Numbered from the stretch's first letter, positions 1 through 6,956 are shown. The stretch is 11,654 bases of DNA from Desulfonema limicola (GCA_020718925.1 DYRC01000114.1:1-11654); one strand, 5' to 3'. Notes: a model not told the origin generated them from the letters alone. Made by a program: numbers and translations.

Positions 1-241
1 GGGTTGATATTTCTCTTAACAGTCTCCAATATATCTTACGGTCGCCGTAGCCCTGGACTTCGAGAAAAATATTCTGTCCGCTGCCGTCCGTGCTTCTGAA
101 AAAGCCGTCCACGCGTTTTTCCGTGCTTTTGACGGTGATGCTTTCAAAGACGTATTCGCCGTCAGCCTCAAGTCCTGCAAGTTCAAAAAGGCTTGCCGGA
201 TGCGCTTTGAACAGTTCGTAGAATAGGGAGTCGGTTTTCAT
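1..241 (-). CDS. DUF2887 / Rpn-family putative nuclease, N-terminal part
   Basis: The gene starts with ATG at 241 and runs off the left edge, so only about 80 N-terminal residues are visible. It begins MKTDSLFYELFKAHPASLFE and continues with a segment reading VKSTEKRVDGFF and then IFLEVQGYGDRKIYWRLL. This is the layout of DUF2887/Rpn-like proteins (PD-(D/E)XK nuclease fold, often annotated as putative transposase or recombination-promoting nuclease). The D of VDGFF and the E-x-Q of FLEVQ fit the expected catalytic D...ExQ pattern. No good Shine-Dalgarno sequence precedes the ATG. It lies 73 bp downstream of fdhE on the same strand but has no obvious functional link to formate metabolism. Family assignment is fairly confident; activity cannot be judged from the fragment. 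Confidence 0.75.
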   Translation of the reverse strand, partial: MKTDSLFYELFKAHPASLFELAGLEADGEYVFESITVKSTEKRVDGFFRSTDGSGQNIFLEVQGYGDRKIYWRLLREIST

Positions 242-259
242 AATGAAAGAATTTTAACA

Positions 260-275
260 GCTTGAACTTTCAAGC
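260..275 (-). terminator. Short hairpin between fdhE and the Rpn-like gene
   Basis: GCTTGAA and TTCAAGC form a perfect 7-bp inverted repeat separated by 2 bases (in practice a 6-bp stem with a 4-base loop), 40 bases after the fdhE stop. On the minus strand it is followed by TGTTAAAATTC, a poor U-tract, so it could be a weak terminator of the fdh operon or just a chance hairpin. Confidence 0.3.
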
Positions 276-314
276 GCAAGAAAAAAGAAAATCCACATCC
301 TCATCGGACAGGGC

Positions 315-1202
315 TTAATCCATCATATTCCAAGCATTCTCGGCTATCGGAAAATACCCTCTTTCCTGAGCCGCGACATCCAAATACAACGCGCCTAGCC
401 GTTCAACATCAAAGATAATCGCTTGCGAATATTTCCGAAGATCAAAACCGATCAGATATTTTTTACATGAATGGCAAAGCTCCGCGCGTTCATGCGGACG
501 CTCTTCAGAAAAAATCAGTTCCATGTCATCAGCTTTGTCATTCTCACATACCGGACATTTTATTCTGATAAACCGCCATTCATTGGCGCAGACAGCGCAT
601 CTTAACCACCGCTCACCGGTCTGACCCTGTAAGATGCTTAATTCAGGATATGATCCGCAGATCGGACAATAGCCTTTATGCCATTGAAGCTCCTGAATCA
701 GAGGTTGCAATGCTTCTGCCTGCTTTTCCAGAAACGGCTTTGTTATCTGTCCGATGATAAACCGCAGCAGTTGAGGTTCAATCGTCAATTCATTGCTGAT
801 TTTTTGAAATTTTTCATCTTCACCGTTCAGCAATACCTGCATGAATATTTCGGGAGATAGCTGCTGATTTTCAATGGCTTGTTTCACAGCGTGAATATTC
901 AGGGCTATTTTGGGAAATCCTTTTTCCATTGCCGGAAACAGGCTGTCTGCTGCTTTCAGATAATCGCTTTTATCAAGATTAAGCGTTTTCCCCGTCAATA
1001 AAGACACGCCCTGAGAAAACCGAAGCGGATCCGGTTTGAATGTATCATCCGTATCAGGCAAAGTAAGCTGCGCTTTGAAACAGGCTTTGGCAGCAATGAG
1101 TTCTCCGAAAGCATCGAATATATTGTCAAAAGCAGGCGTTCGGCGTTTGATCTCTTGGATTGCCTGATAAATATTATCGGCAATATTCTGGCTGTTTTTC
1201 AT
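315..1202 (-). CDS. fdhE: Formate dehydrogenase accessory protein FdhE
   Basis: This 295-aa protein has the FdhE signature: four CxxC motifs in the C-terminal half (Cys179/182, Cys202/205, Cys216/219, Cys243/246), in contexts such as GYCPICGS, RCAVCANEW and IKCPVCEN. FdhE is a cytoplasmic rubredoxin-like iron-binding factor needed to mature formate dehydrogenases that are exported by the Tat system; it binds the catalytic subunit before export. The N-terminal half is helical and less conserved. Length is close to the family norm (about 300 aa). The ATG at 1202 is preceded by AGGA with 6-base spacing. It follows fdhB by about 164 bp, most of it filled by a palindromic repeat, and is probably part of the fdhAB transcription unit. 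Assignment is strong. Confidence 0.93.
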   Translation of the reverse strand: MKNSQNIADNIYQAIQEIKRRTPAFDNIFDAFGELIAAKACFKAQLTLPDTDDTFKPDPLRFSQGVSLLTGKTLNLDKSDYLKAADSLFPAMEKGFPKIALNIHAVKQAIENQQLSPEIFMQVLLNGEDEKFQKISNELTIEPQLLRFIIGQITKPFLEKQAEALQPLIQELQWHKGYCPICGSYPELSILQGQTGERWLRCAVCANEWRFIRIKCPVCENDKADDMELIFSEERPHERAELCHSCKKYLIGFDLRKYSQAIIFDVERLGALYLDVAAQERGYFPIAENAWNMMD

Positions 1203-1220
1203 AATAAGTCCTAAATTCCG

Positions 1221-1301
1221 AACCGCTGATTACGCTGATTTTTTATGATTTCCATGATAACAAAATCAGCGTAATCAGAAAAATCAGCATAATCAGCGGT
1301 T
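1221..1301. repeat. Palindromic repeat, family A (copy 1)
   Basis: An 81-bp element with 23-bp terminal inverted repeats (one mismatch) starts AACCGCTGATTACGCTG and ends with its near-complement CATAATCAGCGGTT. A third internal copy of the arm, AAAATCAGCGTAATCAG, lies at 1262-1278. The same family recurs at 7051-7132 and as half copies at 6955-6977 and 8584-8606. It sits between fdhB and fdhE, where it would form a long hairpin in the transcript. It encodes nothing; it may be a MITE- or REP-like element. Confidence 0.85.
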
Positions 1302-1366
1302 CAAATCCCGGTTCAGACAATCAGGCAGGGCAAAACTTCACCCCGCCCGAATAATTTTAAAATGGA

Positions 1367-2014
1367 TTAACTTGCCGCGTACTGATGATATTTTGAAGGA
1401 TCATCTGTAACAATATAAATCACTCTGACCGTATCCGCATCAATTGCCTGAGCTTTGGGATAGGTCTTTTTAAGTTGCTCAACGCGCTTTTGTGCTTTTT
1501 CCAGAATCTCTTCTCTGTCCCCGAATACCATAGCTCCGGTGGGACAGGATTTGACACAAGCCGGAATTTGTCCGTTGCTGATTCGGTCAAGACACATCGT
1601 GCATTTGAACAATGCTTTGGTTTTTTCATCCTGTCTGGGAATGTTGTAGGGACAGGAATCAACGATTTCCTTGGCATTGAGTTCGCTTGTTTTCGCGCTG
1701 TAAATTACTGCGCCGGTCTGTGCATCCTGAGAAATCGCTTCTTCATAGCCCGCTGTGGCTTTGCACGGCGGCTCAATGCAATGACGGCACTGATCCGAAA
1801 AGAAATACCAATACGGCTTGCCATTGTCTTTTTTCCCTTCGGCAAAACGAACCAGTTTCCACGTCTGGGCGGATAAATCCGCAGGATTCTGATAACTTCC
1901 CCAGTTTTTGGTCTGAGTGCCGGGAAGTTGGTTCCATTGCTTACATGCCACCTGACATCCGCGACATGCCGTGCATCTTGAGGTATCAACCAGTATGGAT
2001 TTTCCTTCTGACAT
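1367..2014 (-). CDS. fdhB: Formate dehydrogenase iron-sulfur (beta) subunit FdhB
   Basis: A 215-aa electron-transfer subunit that passes electrons from the FdhA active site to a periplasmic acceptor such as a c-type cytochrome. Ferredoxin-type motifs run in order: Cys14/17/20/24 (CTACRGCQVAC), Cys76/79/84 (CRHCIEPPC), Cys121 (DSCPYN), Cys138/141/153/157 (CTMC then PACVKSCPTGA). These are all 12 cysteines in the protein, exactly enough for three [4Fe-4S] clusters. Four-cluster FdhB/HybA-type relatives carry four more. That matches the small subunit of soluble Desulfovibrio tungsten/molybdenum formate dehydrogenases in both length and cluster count. There is no signal peptide, so it is expected to cross the membrane bound to Tat-targeted FdhA. 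It starts one base after the fdhA stop with AGGAGG at 2021-2026 inside the end of fdhA, so the two are translationally coupled. Confidence 0.95.
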   Translation of the reverse strand: MSEGKSILVDTSRCTACRGCQVACKQWNQLPGTQTKNWGSYQNPADLSAQTWKLVRFAEGKKDNGKPYWYFFSDQCRHCIEPPCKATAGYEEAISQDAQTGAVIYSAKTSELNAKEIVDSCPYNIPRQDEKTKALFKCTMCLDRISNGQIPACVKSCPTGAMVFGDREEILEKAQKRVEQLKKTYPKAQAIDADTVRVIYIVTDDPSKYHQYAAS

Positions 2015-2015
2015 C

Positions 2016-5000
2016 TCACACCTCCTTTGCCACGTTGACCATAAACGCTTTGTATTCCGGCGTCATGGTATTGGCATCGCCTACGGTCGGCGTGAGAAGA
2101 TTGGCAGAATCTCCGCAATCTTTCGGGAACAGCCATCCGTAATTGAATGTCATTCCGACCTGATGAATCATCTGATCTCCGATTTTAAATGGTCGGAAAC
2201 GGGTTGTTACCATTGCCACGCATTTTACAGAGCCGCGAATGGATTCAACTTTGACTCTGTCGCCGTTCTTGATGCCTTTTGCTTCTGCCAATTCATGGCT
2301 GATTTCCACATACGCTTCGGGCTGCGCTTCGGTAAGCCATGACTGCCACCGGGTAATTGCGCCGGTACACCAATGCTCGGTGCTGGTGTAGGTGGTGCAG
2401 ACAAATGGAAACCTCGGATCACAGCCTGAAAATTTGTCGCAGTCTTTGGTGAACAGTTTGATTGCCGGATTGTTCAGTTGGGCAGACATCAGGTTTCTTG
2501 CCAAAGGTCCTTCCAGCGGTTCATAATGCTCCGGGAAAGGTCCTTCTGCCATACCGGGACCGAACAGCGAGGATATACCGTCCGGTTTCATAATAAAGGG
2601 ATATTTGCCTTTTTCCTTATCTGCCATCGGGGGCCAGGGTCCGTCCGGCACATCGCCGACCCATTTGCCATCCACCCATGCCAGCAGCGCTCTTTTGGGA
2701 TTGTAAGGCTTGCCGTTCACATCCACCGAAGCGCGGTTATACAGAACACGGCGATTGACGGGCCAGCACCATGCCCATTGCGGATACAGCCCCAATCCGG
2801 TCGGATCGTCTTTTTTGCGCCGAGCCATGAGATTGGTTCCGTCCTGAGCAAAACTTCCCGCATAAAGCCAGTTGCCGGATGAGGTTTTGCCATCTGCCTG
2901 AAGCAGCGCAAATGACAGTACACATTCGCCTTTTTTATAGGTTTTGTCAGCGATGGTAACATCTTCGAGAAAATATCCGTTGATAGCTTTTGCCACTTTC
3001 ACCGGATCAAACATGCCTTTTGCATCAGCATAATCCCAACTCAGATTCAGAATCGGATCAGGAAACGCGCCTTTTTCCGATGAATACAGCTTTTTGATGT
3101 TTGCCATCAGGCGATAAATCATGTCGCCGACCGACAATACATCTCCCGGAGGAGTGTATGCCTTGTATTTCCACTGCGCCCACCTGCCGCTGTTGGTCAT
3201 GCTGCCTTCTTTTTCCATAGACGCGGCTGCGGGAAGCAGAAATACTTCGGTTTTCACTTTTTTGGGATCCAAGCCCGGACCTTTCCAGAAAGATGCGGTT
3301 TCATTGTCGAAAATATTGGCATGAACCAACCAGTCCAGATGCGTCATGGCTTCTCTGACTTTGCCGGCATTGGGAAGGCTGCACGCGGGATTCTGACCGA
3401 TGACAAAAAATCCCTTGACTTTGCCTTCATACATCCGGTCAACCATACTGAGCAGCGTGGAATCATACCCATCATCGGCTTTGGGCAGCCAACGGTATCC
3501 GAAATCATTGTCTTTTACGGCTTTATCGCCGAACCAGCTTTTCAGAAGGCTGGTGATGTATTTCGGGTAATTCTGCCACCAGTTTGCAGATTGCGGATCC
3601 GCAGACTTGACAAAAGCCTTGTCTAAATATGCCTGAAGCGTGGGCTGAGATGCTGCCGGAGCTTTGAGATAACCCGGCAGAATATGCGTTAAAATGGCAT
3701 GATCCGTTGATCCCTGAACATTGGGTTCTCCGCGAAGCGCATTGACGCCGCCGCCGCAGATGCCGATGTTGCCGAGCAGCAGTTGAATCATGCACATGGT
3801 ACGGATATTCTGCGATCCGACCGTATGCTGAGTCCAGCCGAGCGCGTACATGATGGTTCCTGCTTTGTCCGCCACGCCGGTAGCCGAATACAACTCATAC
3901 ACAGTTTTCAAATCGTCAACCGGTGTTCCGGTAATCTCGGAAACTTTTTCAATCGTGTAGCGCGAATAATGCTTTTTGAGCATCTGCAATACACAGCGGG
4001 GGTTTTTGAACGTCGGGTCTTTTTCCGGCAATCCTTTGGCGTCTTTTTTTATCACCCATGAGGATTTGTCATATTTCCGGGTTGCCGGATCATAGCCGGA
4101 GAAAAGTCCCTCATTGAAATTGAATTTTTCATCCACAATACAAGCGGCATTGGTGTAATTCAGGACATAATCGGAAAAATATTTGTTATTGTCCAGAATA
4201 TACTTAATCATGCCGCCAAGAAAAGCGATATCTGTGCCGGAACGCAAAGCCGCATAGACATCCGCCTGAGAAGACGTGCGTGTAAAGCGCGGATCAACAT
4301 TGATAATTTTCGCGCCTTTGTCTTTTGCTCTCAGCACCCATTTGAAGGATATGGGATGGTTTTCTGCCGCATTGCTGCCCATAATCAGAATACAGTCTGC
4401 ATGTTGAAGGTCAATCCAGTGATTGGTCATTGCACCGCGTCCGAACGACTCTGCCAGAGCCGCAACAGTCGGCGCGTGTCAGACCCTTGCCTGATGATCC
4501 AATTGGACAAGCCCCAAAGAACGCATCATGGTCGTAATTGCCCAGCATTCTTCATTATCCAACTTGGAGCTTCCCATGTGAGCAAGGCTTTCCAAACGAT
4601 TGACTTCCTGCCCTTTGGCATTTTTCAGGATAAAATCTTTGTCTCTTAACGCTTTGACTTTTTTGGCAATTTCCATCATTGCCCAGTCTAAGGGTTTGGG
4701 TTCCCATTTGTCGCTGTAAGGTGCGCGATATAAAACTTTGGTCAGCCGATGCTCGTTGAGTTCGGTGGTCTGGAGCATGGCTGCGCCTTTGGCACACAAC
4801 GCGCCTTCGCTGATGGGATGATCCGGATCGCCTTCAATATTGAAGATTTTTCCGGTTTTGGGGTCAGTGCTGCAAATCAGTCCGCAGGTTACAGAACAGT
4901 AATAACACAAAGAAGTCGTCTGTTTGGCGGTCTTGAGCTTGTCAATTTTTTTCAAGTCTTCGACATACTCTTTCACAGGCTTCGTGTCAATTCCCATACA

Positions 5001-5069
5001 GGAAGACAGTGCAAGATATGCCCCGGCTTGACCGGAAAGCATCAGAAATTCCCGGCGGGTAACTTTCAT
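2016..5069 (-). CDS. fdhA: Selenocysteine-containing formate dehydrogenase catalytic (alpha) subunit FdhA
   Basis: Catalyses formate oxidation or CO2 reduction at a bis-molybdopterin-guanine-dinucleotide Mo or W site in the periplasm. A naive reading gives two proteins broken by TGA at 4479-4481, but the break falls at the conserved selenocysteine: ARV-U-HAPTVAALAESFGRGAM, with Sec197 followed by the conserved His198. The frame is open on both sides and yields 1017 aa, normal for this family. The N-terminus has a Tat motif (T4-RREFL) and hydrophobic stretch, then the [4Fe-4S] cysteines Cys55/58/62/92 (CYYCSVTC...ALCAKG). Downstream are typical molybdopterin-oxidoreductase segments (MGSNAAENHP, NVDPRFTRT, GLIGNIG-type GICGGGVNALRG) and a C-terminal dinucleotide-binding domain (CTTYTSTEHWCTG, VEISHELAEAKGIKNGD). 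ATG 5069 has AAAGGAGGAG 6 bases upstream. First gene of fdhA-fdhB-fdhE. Decoding needs selABC/selD located elsewhere. Confidence 0.96.
4446..4471 (-). promoter_or_regulatory. Candidate bacterial SECIS hairpin for fdhA Sec197
   Basis: Seven bases after the UGA codon, CGACT pairs perfectly with AGTCG, and the stem continues with G-C and two U-G pairs across a 2-base bulge. The loop is about 8 bases (GCGGCUCU). A GG pair lies in the loop 17 bases after UGA. In E. coli fdhF the loop GGUCU lies 18 bases after UGA in a similar GUUGC context. Position and loop fit a SelB-binding bacterial SECIS; the hairpin is my hand fold. Confidence 0.75.
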
Positions 5070-5075
5070 GGCATA

Positions 5076-5132
5076 CTCCTCCTTTCGATAAAAGGGTTAT
5101 CCTGTATTGACACAGGAAAGAAGAGATGTCAA
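5076..5132 (-). promoter_or_regulatory. Candidate fdhA promoter and ribosome binding site
   Basis: On the minus strand, a perfect TTGACA (5127-5132) is followed after 18 bases by AATACA (5103-5108), a weak -10, giving a predicted start near 5096. The leader then carries the strong AAAGGAGGAG ribosome site at 5076-5085. CCTGT-N6-ACAGG (5101-5116) is a small inverted repeat overlapping the -10. The weak -10 fits a promoter that needs an activator; this is inference. Confidence 0.4.
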
Positions 5133-5151
5133 ATATTTTTAAGTTATTTTA

Positions 5152-5171
5152 ATATGTTATGTTTAACATAT
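5152..5171. promoter_or_regulatory. Candidate operator palindrome upstream of fdhA
   Basis: ATATGTTA-TGTT-TAACATAT is a perfect 8-4-8 inverted repeat, eight bases past the stop of the ModE-like gene and about 65 bases upstream of the predicted fdhA start. It closely resembles the imperfect palindrome at 5607-5625 between the two regulators. The ATAT outer ends recall the TATAT-type half sites of classical ModE boxes. Placement suits an activator site. No GC stem or U-tract supports a terminator. Confidence 0.55.
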
Positions 5172-5178
5172 ATCAGAA

Positions 5179-5553
5179 TCATCCATTTCGGTCTTCATAA
5201 CGTTTTACGGGCGATATAAATATTTCCGATGCTTTCTGAACCGCAACATTTTCCACTTCTTCAAACCAGCGCATGAACTGATCTTTCAAGGCTTTTCCGT
5301 AAGGCGTGAGCGAACATCCTTCTTTTTTACTGCCGGACTGAACGATCAATTGCTCTCCCAAGATGGCTTCGGAAGCTTTGATTTTCCCCCACGCTGCCCG
5401 ATAAGACATGCCCATACTCTCGGCAGCTTTTTTGAGTGAGCCGTATTTTTCTATTTTTTCAAGCAGATGCGCTCTGCCATATCCGAAAAACAGTCCGTCA
5501 TCGGTTTCAAGCCACAAATGCAGTCGGATGGTGGGTTTTCTGTGTATGTTCAT
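5179..5553 (-). CDS. Stand-alone ModE-type winged helix-turn-helix regulator (1)
   Basis: This 124-aa protein matches the N-terminal DNA-binding domain of ModE/LysR-type regulators: an early beta strand (RLHLWLETDDG), GYGRAHLLEKI, then the helix-turn-helix GSLKKAAESMGMSYRAAWGK (residues 38-57), and a wing ending SLTPYGKAL. There is no C-terminal molybdate-binding (MOP/TOBE) domain; classical E. coli ModE is about twice as long. It therefore probably does not sense molybdate or tungstate with a domain of its own. It lies directly upstream of fdhA on the same strand, which points to control of this Mo/W enzyme. It is a paralogue of the divergent gene at 5681. No clear Shine-Dalgarno sequence precedes ATG 5553. 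Family is confident; ligand and targets are inferred. Confidence 0.88.
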   Translation of the reverse strand: MNIHRKPTIRLHLWLETDDGLFFGYGRAHLLEKIEKYGSLKKAAESMGMSYRAAWGKIKASEAILGEQLIVQSGSKKEGCSLTPYGKALKDQFMRWFEEVENVAVQKASEIFISPVKRYEDRNG

Positions 5554-5558
5554 ATATT

Positions 5559-5572
5559 ATTGCTAAAGCAAT
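5559..5572. promoter_or_regulatory. 14-bp palindrome at the start of modE-like gene 1
   Basis: ATTGCT-AA-AGCAAT is a perfect 6-2-6 inverted repeat ending five bases before the ATG at 5553, where a ribosome site would be expected. It could be a second operator or an RNA hairpin affecting translation initiation. It does not match the ATATGT-type palindromes. Confidence 0.35.
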
Positions 5573-5586
5573 GATTTTTAAAAGGA

Positions 5587-5645
5587 TTGTTAGCATGGTT
5601 TTAATAATATGTCAATTTGATATATCGCTTTGACGCCTTTATTCT
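5587..5645. promoter_or_regulatory. Divergent candidate promoters sharing one operator-like palindrome
   Basis: The imperfect palindrome ATATGTCAATTTGATATAT (5607-5625, 16 of 19 positions symmetric) covers two -35 elements. Minus strand: TTGACA (5610-5615), 17-base spacer, TAACAA (5587-5592), reading to the gene at 5553. Plus strand: TTGATA (5617-5622), 17-base spacer, TATTCT (5640-5645), reading to the gene at 5681. A protein bound here would block both. Elements were picked by eye; the -10 boxes are weak. Confidence 0.45.
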
Positions 5646-5680
5646 TGAATTTGCTTTCTGACTTGTGATAAAAGATACTT

Positions 5681-6055
5681 ATGTCAGATACGTCAAAATC
5701 ATTTCATCTACGCTCCAAAGTCTGGATTGAAGATAATCAAGGCAATGTGGTTTTCGGCTTGGGAAGATTGAAAATGCTTGAAACGATTCAAAGATTAGGT
5801 TCGATTCAGGCTGCGGCAAAAGAATTGAAAATGAGTTACCGGGCAATATGGGGCAGAATCAAGGCAACCGAAGATCGGCTAGGAGAGCAGCTTCTTGTCC
5901 GCAACATCGGGGGAAGTTCGGGCGGAGGCTCTGAACTGACCTTGTTTGCCCAAATGCTTACGGAACAATTCCGCCAGCTTCACAAATGCGTTGAATATCA
6001 ATCCGATGAACTGTTTGATAAGTCGTTTGGAACACAGCTTCGACTATCTGAATGA
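5681..6055 (+). CDS. Stand-alone ModE-type winged helix-turn-helix regulator (2)
   Basis: A 124-aa protein, the same length as its divergent neighbour and with the same architecture: strand SKVWIEDNQGNVVFGLGR, then helix-turn-helix GSIQAAAKELKMSYRAIWGR (residues 40-59), then a wing with a Ser/Gly-rich turn (GGSSGGGSELT). The shared core MSYRA-WG-IKA-E and the matching GxGR segment show the two are paralogues, but they differ widely elsewhere, so the duplication is not recent. It also lacks a molybdate-binding domain. It is the only convincing plus-strand gene here. It shares a 127-bp intergenic region with regulator 1. The ATG at 5681 has only a weak purine-rich stretch upstream. It could act together with regulator 1 (heterodimer) or answer a different signal; neither is shown by the sequence. 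Confidence 0.87.
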   Translation: MSDTSKSFHLRSKVWIEDNQGNVVFGLGRLKMLETIQRLGSIQAAAKELKMSYRAIWGRIKATEDRLGEQLLVRNIGGSSGGGSELTLFAQMLTEQFRQLHKCVEYQSDELFDKSFGTQLRLSE

Positions 6056-6124
6056 AAATTAAGGGAACTCAAAAAAAAATTACCCGAATTACGCGCTGAA
6101 TAACAATATTTCTCAAAGGAAGTT

Positions 6125-6174
6125 TGTCTTGAACCACGATTCACAGGATTTTTAGATTACCATGATTGAAAAAT
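6125..6174. repeat. Dispersed repeat, family B (copy 1)
   Basis: A 50-bp unit with the start TGTCTTGAACCACGATTCAC and a tail ATTGAAAAAT. This copy differs from the others in its middle (TTTTAGATTACCATG). It begins about 70 bp after regulator 2 and ends six bases short of the hepT stop codon. Confidence 0.85.
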
Positions 6175-6179
6175 CCCGG

Positions 6180-6545
6180 CTATCTCAACCTTAATTGCAT
6201 CATCCCGGATTCATCTGTAATCCGTTTCAGAGATGATTCCAATAAAGGCAAATCATAACAAACCGTTTTCCAAAGAATATCCGTATCAATTCCGAAATAT
6301 TCGTGAATAACGACATTCCGCATATCGCCGATTTCTCTCCAAGGGATTTCGGAATATTTCATTCTGACATCATGCGGAATATGACGGACTGCCTCGCCGA
6401 TAACCGCAATACAGTATAAAACAGCCTTTACCGTCTTCGTATCCTTACAAAAGGCTTCAAACGTCATTCCATCGGTGTATTGAATAATTTCCTGAATTGC
6501 TTCAAGAATATCCTCAATCCGCAGCTTCCAGTCTCTTGCCGGCAT
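6180..6545 (-). CDS. hepT: HepT-like HEPN ribonuclease toxin (DUF86)
   Basis: A 121-aa all-helical protein beginning MPARDWKLRIEDILEAIQEI, typical of the DUF86/HepT family. It contains the HEPN RNase motif R-x4-H-x-Y as Arg76...His81-x-Tyr83 (MRNVVIHEYF), and the conserved IGEAVRHIP and WREIGDMRN segments. HepT toxins cut RNA; in characterised pairs the partner nucleotidyltransferase silences the toxin by attaching AMP to the motif tyrosine, here Tyr83. All motif residues are present, so the toxin looks intact. Its start overlaps the end of the nucleotidyltransferase gene by 32 bases, which implies translational coupling. The stop lies immediately beside a family B repeat. The alternative reading as a nucleotide-binding helper subunit is less likely given the intact motif. 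Confidence 0.9.
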   Translation of the reverse strand: MPARDWKLRIEDILEAIQEIIQYTDGMTFEAFCKDTKTVKAVLYCIAVIGEAVRHIPHDVRMKYSEIPWREIGDMRNVVIHEYFGIDTDILWKTVCYDLPLLESSLKRITDESGMMQLRLR

Positions 6546-6834
6546 ATATCGCTTCTTTCAGGATTCGGGTTTTCAACTGCCGTTTCAGCGCATTCGGTGT
6601 TACAAGATCAACACGGGTTCCGATAAGTTCCTCCAGATGATAACGAAGTCTCATAAATGCGATAAGACCTATTCTGTCATAACTCGGATCAAATTCCACC
6701 AGCAGATCTGTATCGCTGTTTATATTTTCTTCCCCTCTTGCGACCGATCCGAACAGAGCAAGAGATTTCACACCGAATTTCTTCAGTTCGTCATAATGTG
6801 TATTCAATATGTTAATAATCTGCTCTTTGTTCAT
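6514..6834 (-). CDS. mntA: MntA-like minimal nucleotidyltransferase antitoxin
   Basis: A 106-aa protein of the minimal nucleotidyltransferase (MNT) family. The nucleotidyltransferase core is complete: GSVARGEENINSDTDLLVEF (Gly29-Ser30, metal-binding Asp41 and Asp43), with the third acidic residue Asp76 in TRVDLVTP. The end reads TRILKEAIYAGKR, the usual MNT tail. In known pairs this enzyme AMPylates HepT and neutralises it. The gene precedes hepT and overlaps it by 32 bases in another frame. ATG 6834 has GGAGG four bases upstream (6839-6843), so antitoxin translation should be strong, as expected for the antitoxin of such a pair. Confidence 0.9.
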   Translation of the reverse strand: MNKEQIINILNTHYDELKKFGVKSLALFGSVARGEENINSDTDLLVEFDPSYDRIGLIAFMRLRYHLEELIGTRVDLVTPNALKRQLKTRILKEAIYAGKRLEAAD

Positions 6835-6853
6835 TATGCCTCCGTTTTTTGTC

Positions 6854-6956
6854 TTGAATCAGGATTGAAAGATGATAACGGATTCAAGGATATATTCAGA
6901 TTGCCGAAAGCTCTTTTATCCTTCAATCCTTATAAAATCCTTCAATCCTGATTCAA
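6854..6956. repeat. Inverted element, family C (about 103 bp)
   Basis: TTGAATCAGGATTGAA at 6854-6869 and its exact complement TTCAATCCTGATTCAA at 6941-6956 form 16-bp perfect ends. Similarity continues imperfectly inward to about 38 bp per arm, leaving a centre of roughly 26 bp. Arm fragments recur at 7203-7235 and 8525-8583. It is non-coding and MITE-like in form. Confidence 0.75.

Noticed and set aside
1316..1362. GC-containing stretch after fdhB as an intrinsic terminator
   Set aside because: Only a 4-bp GGGC/GCCC stem with a long loop is seen and no U-tract follows on the minus strand.
1687..2142. Plus-strand open frames over fdhB and fdhA (also 1475-1876, 2478-2882, 3321-3626, 4749-5219)
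   Set aside because: They are antisense shadows of strongly conserved minus-strand genes, without ribosome sites or recognisable domains.
4479..4481. fdhA as a frameshifted or nonsense-broken pseudogene
   Set aside because: The stop is TGA at the exact selenocysteine position, the frame is intact on both sides, all metal-binding cysteines are present and a SECIS-like hairpin follows.
5152..5171. The palindrome as a terminator of regulator 1
   Set aside because: The stem is almost entirely A/T and lacks a following U-tract; symmetry, position and resemblance to 5607-5625 fit an operator better.
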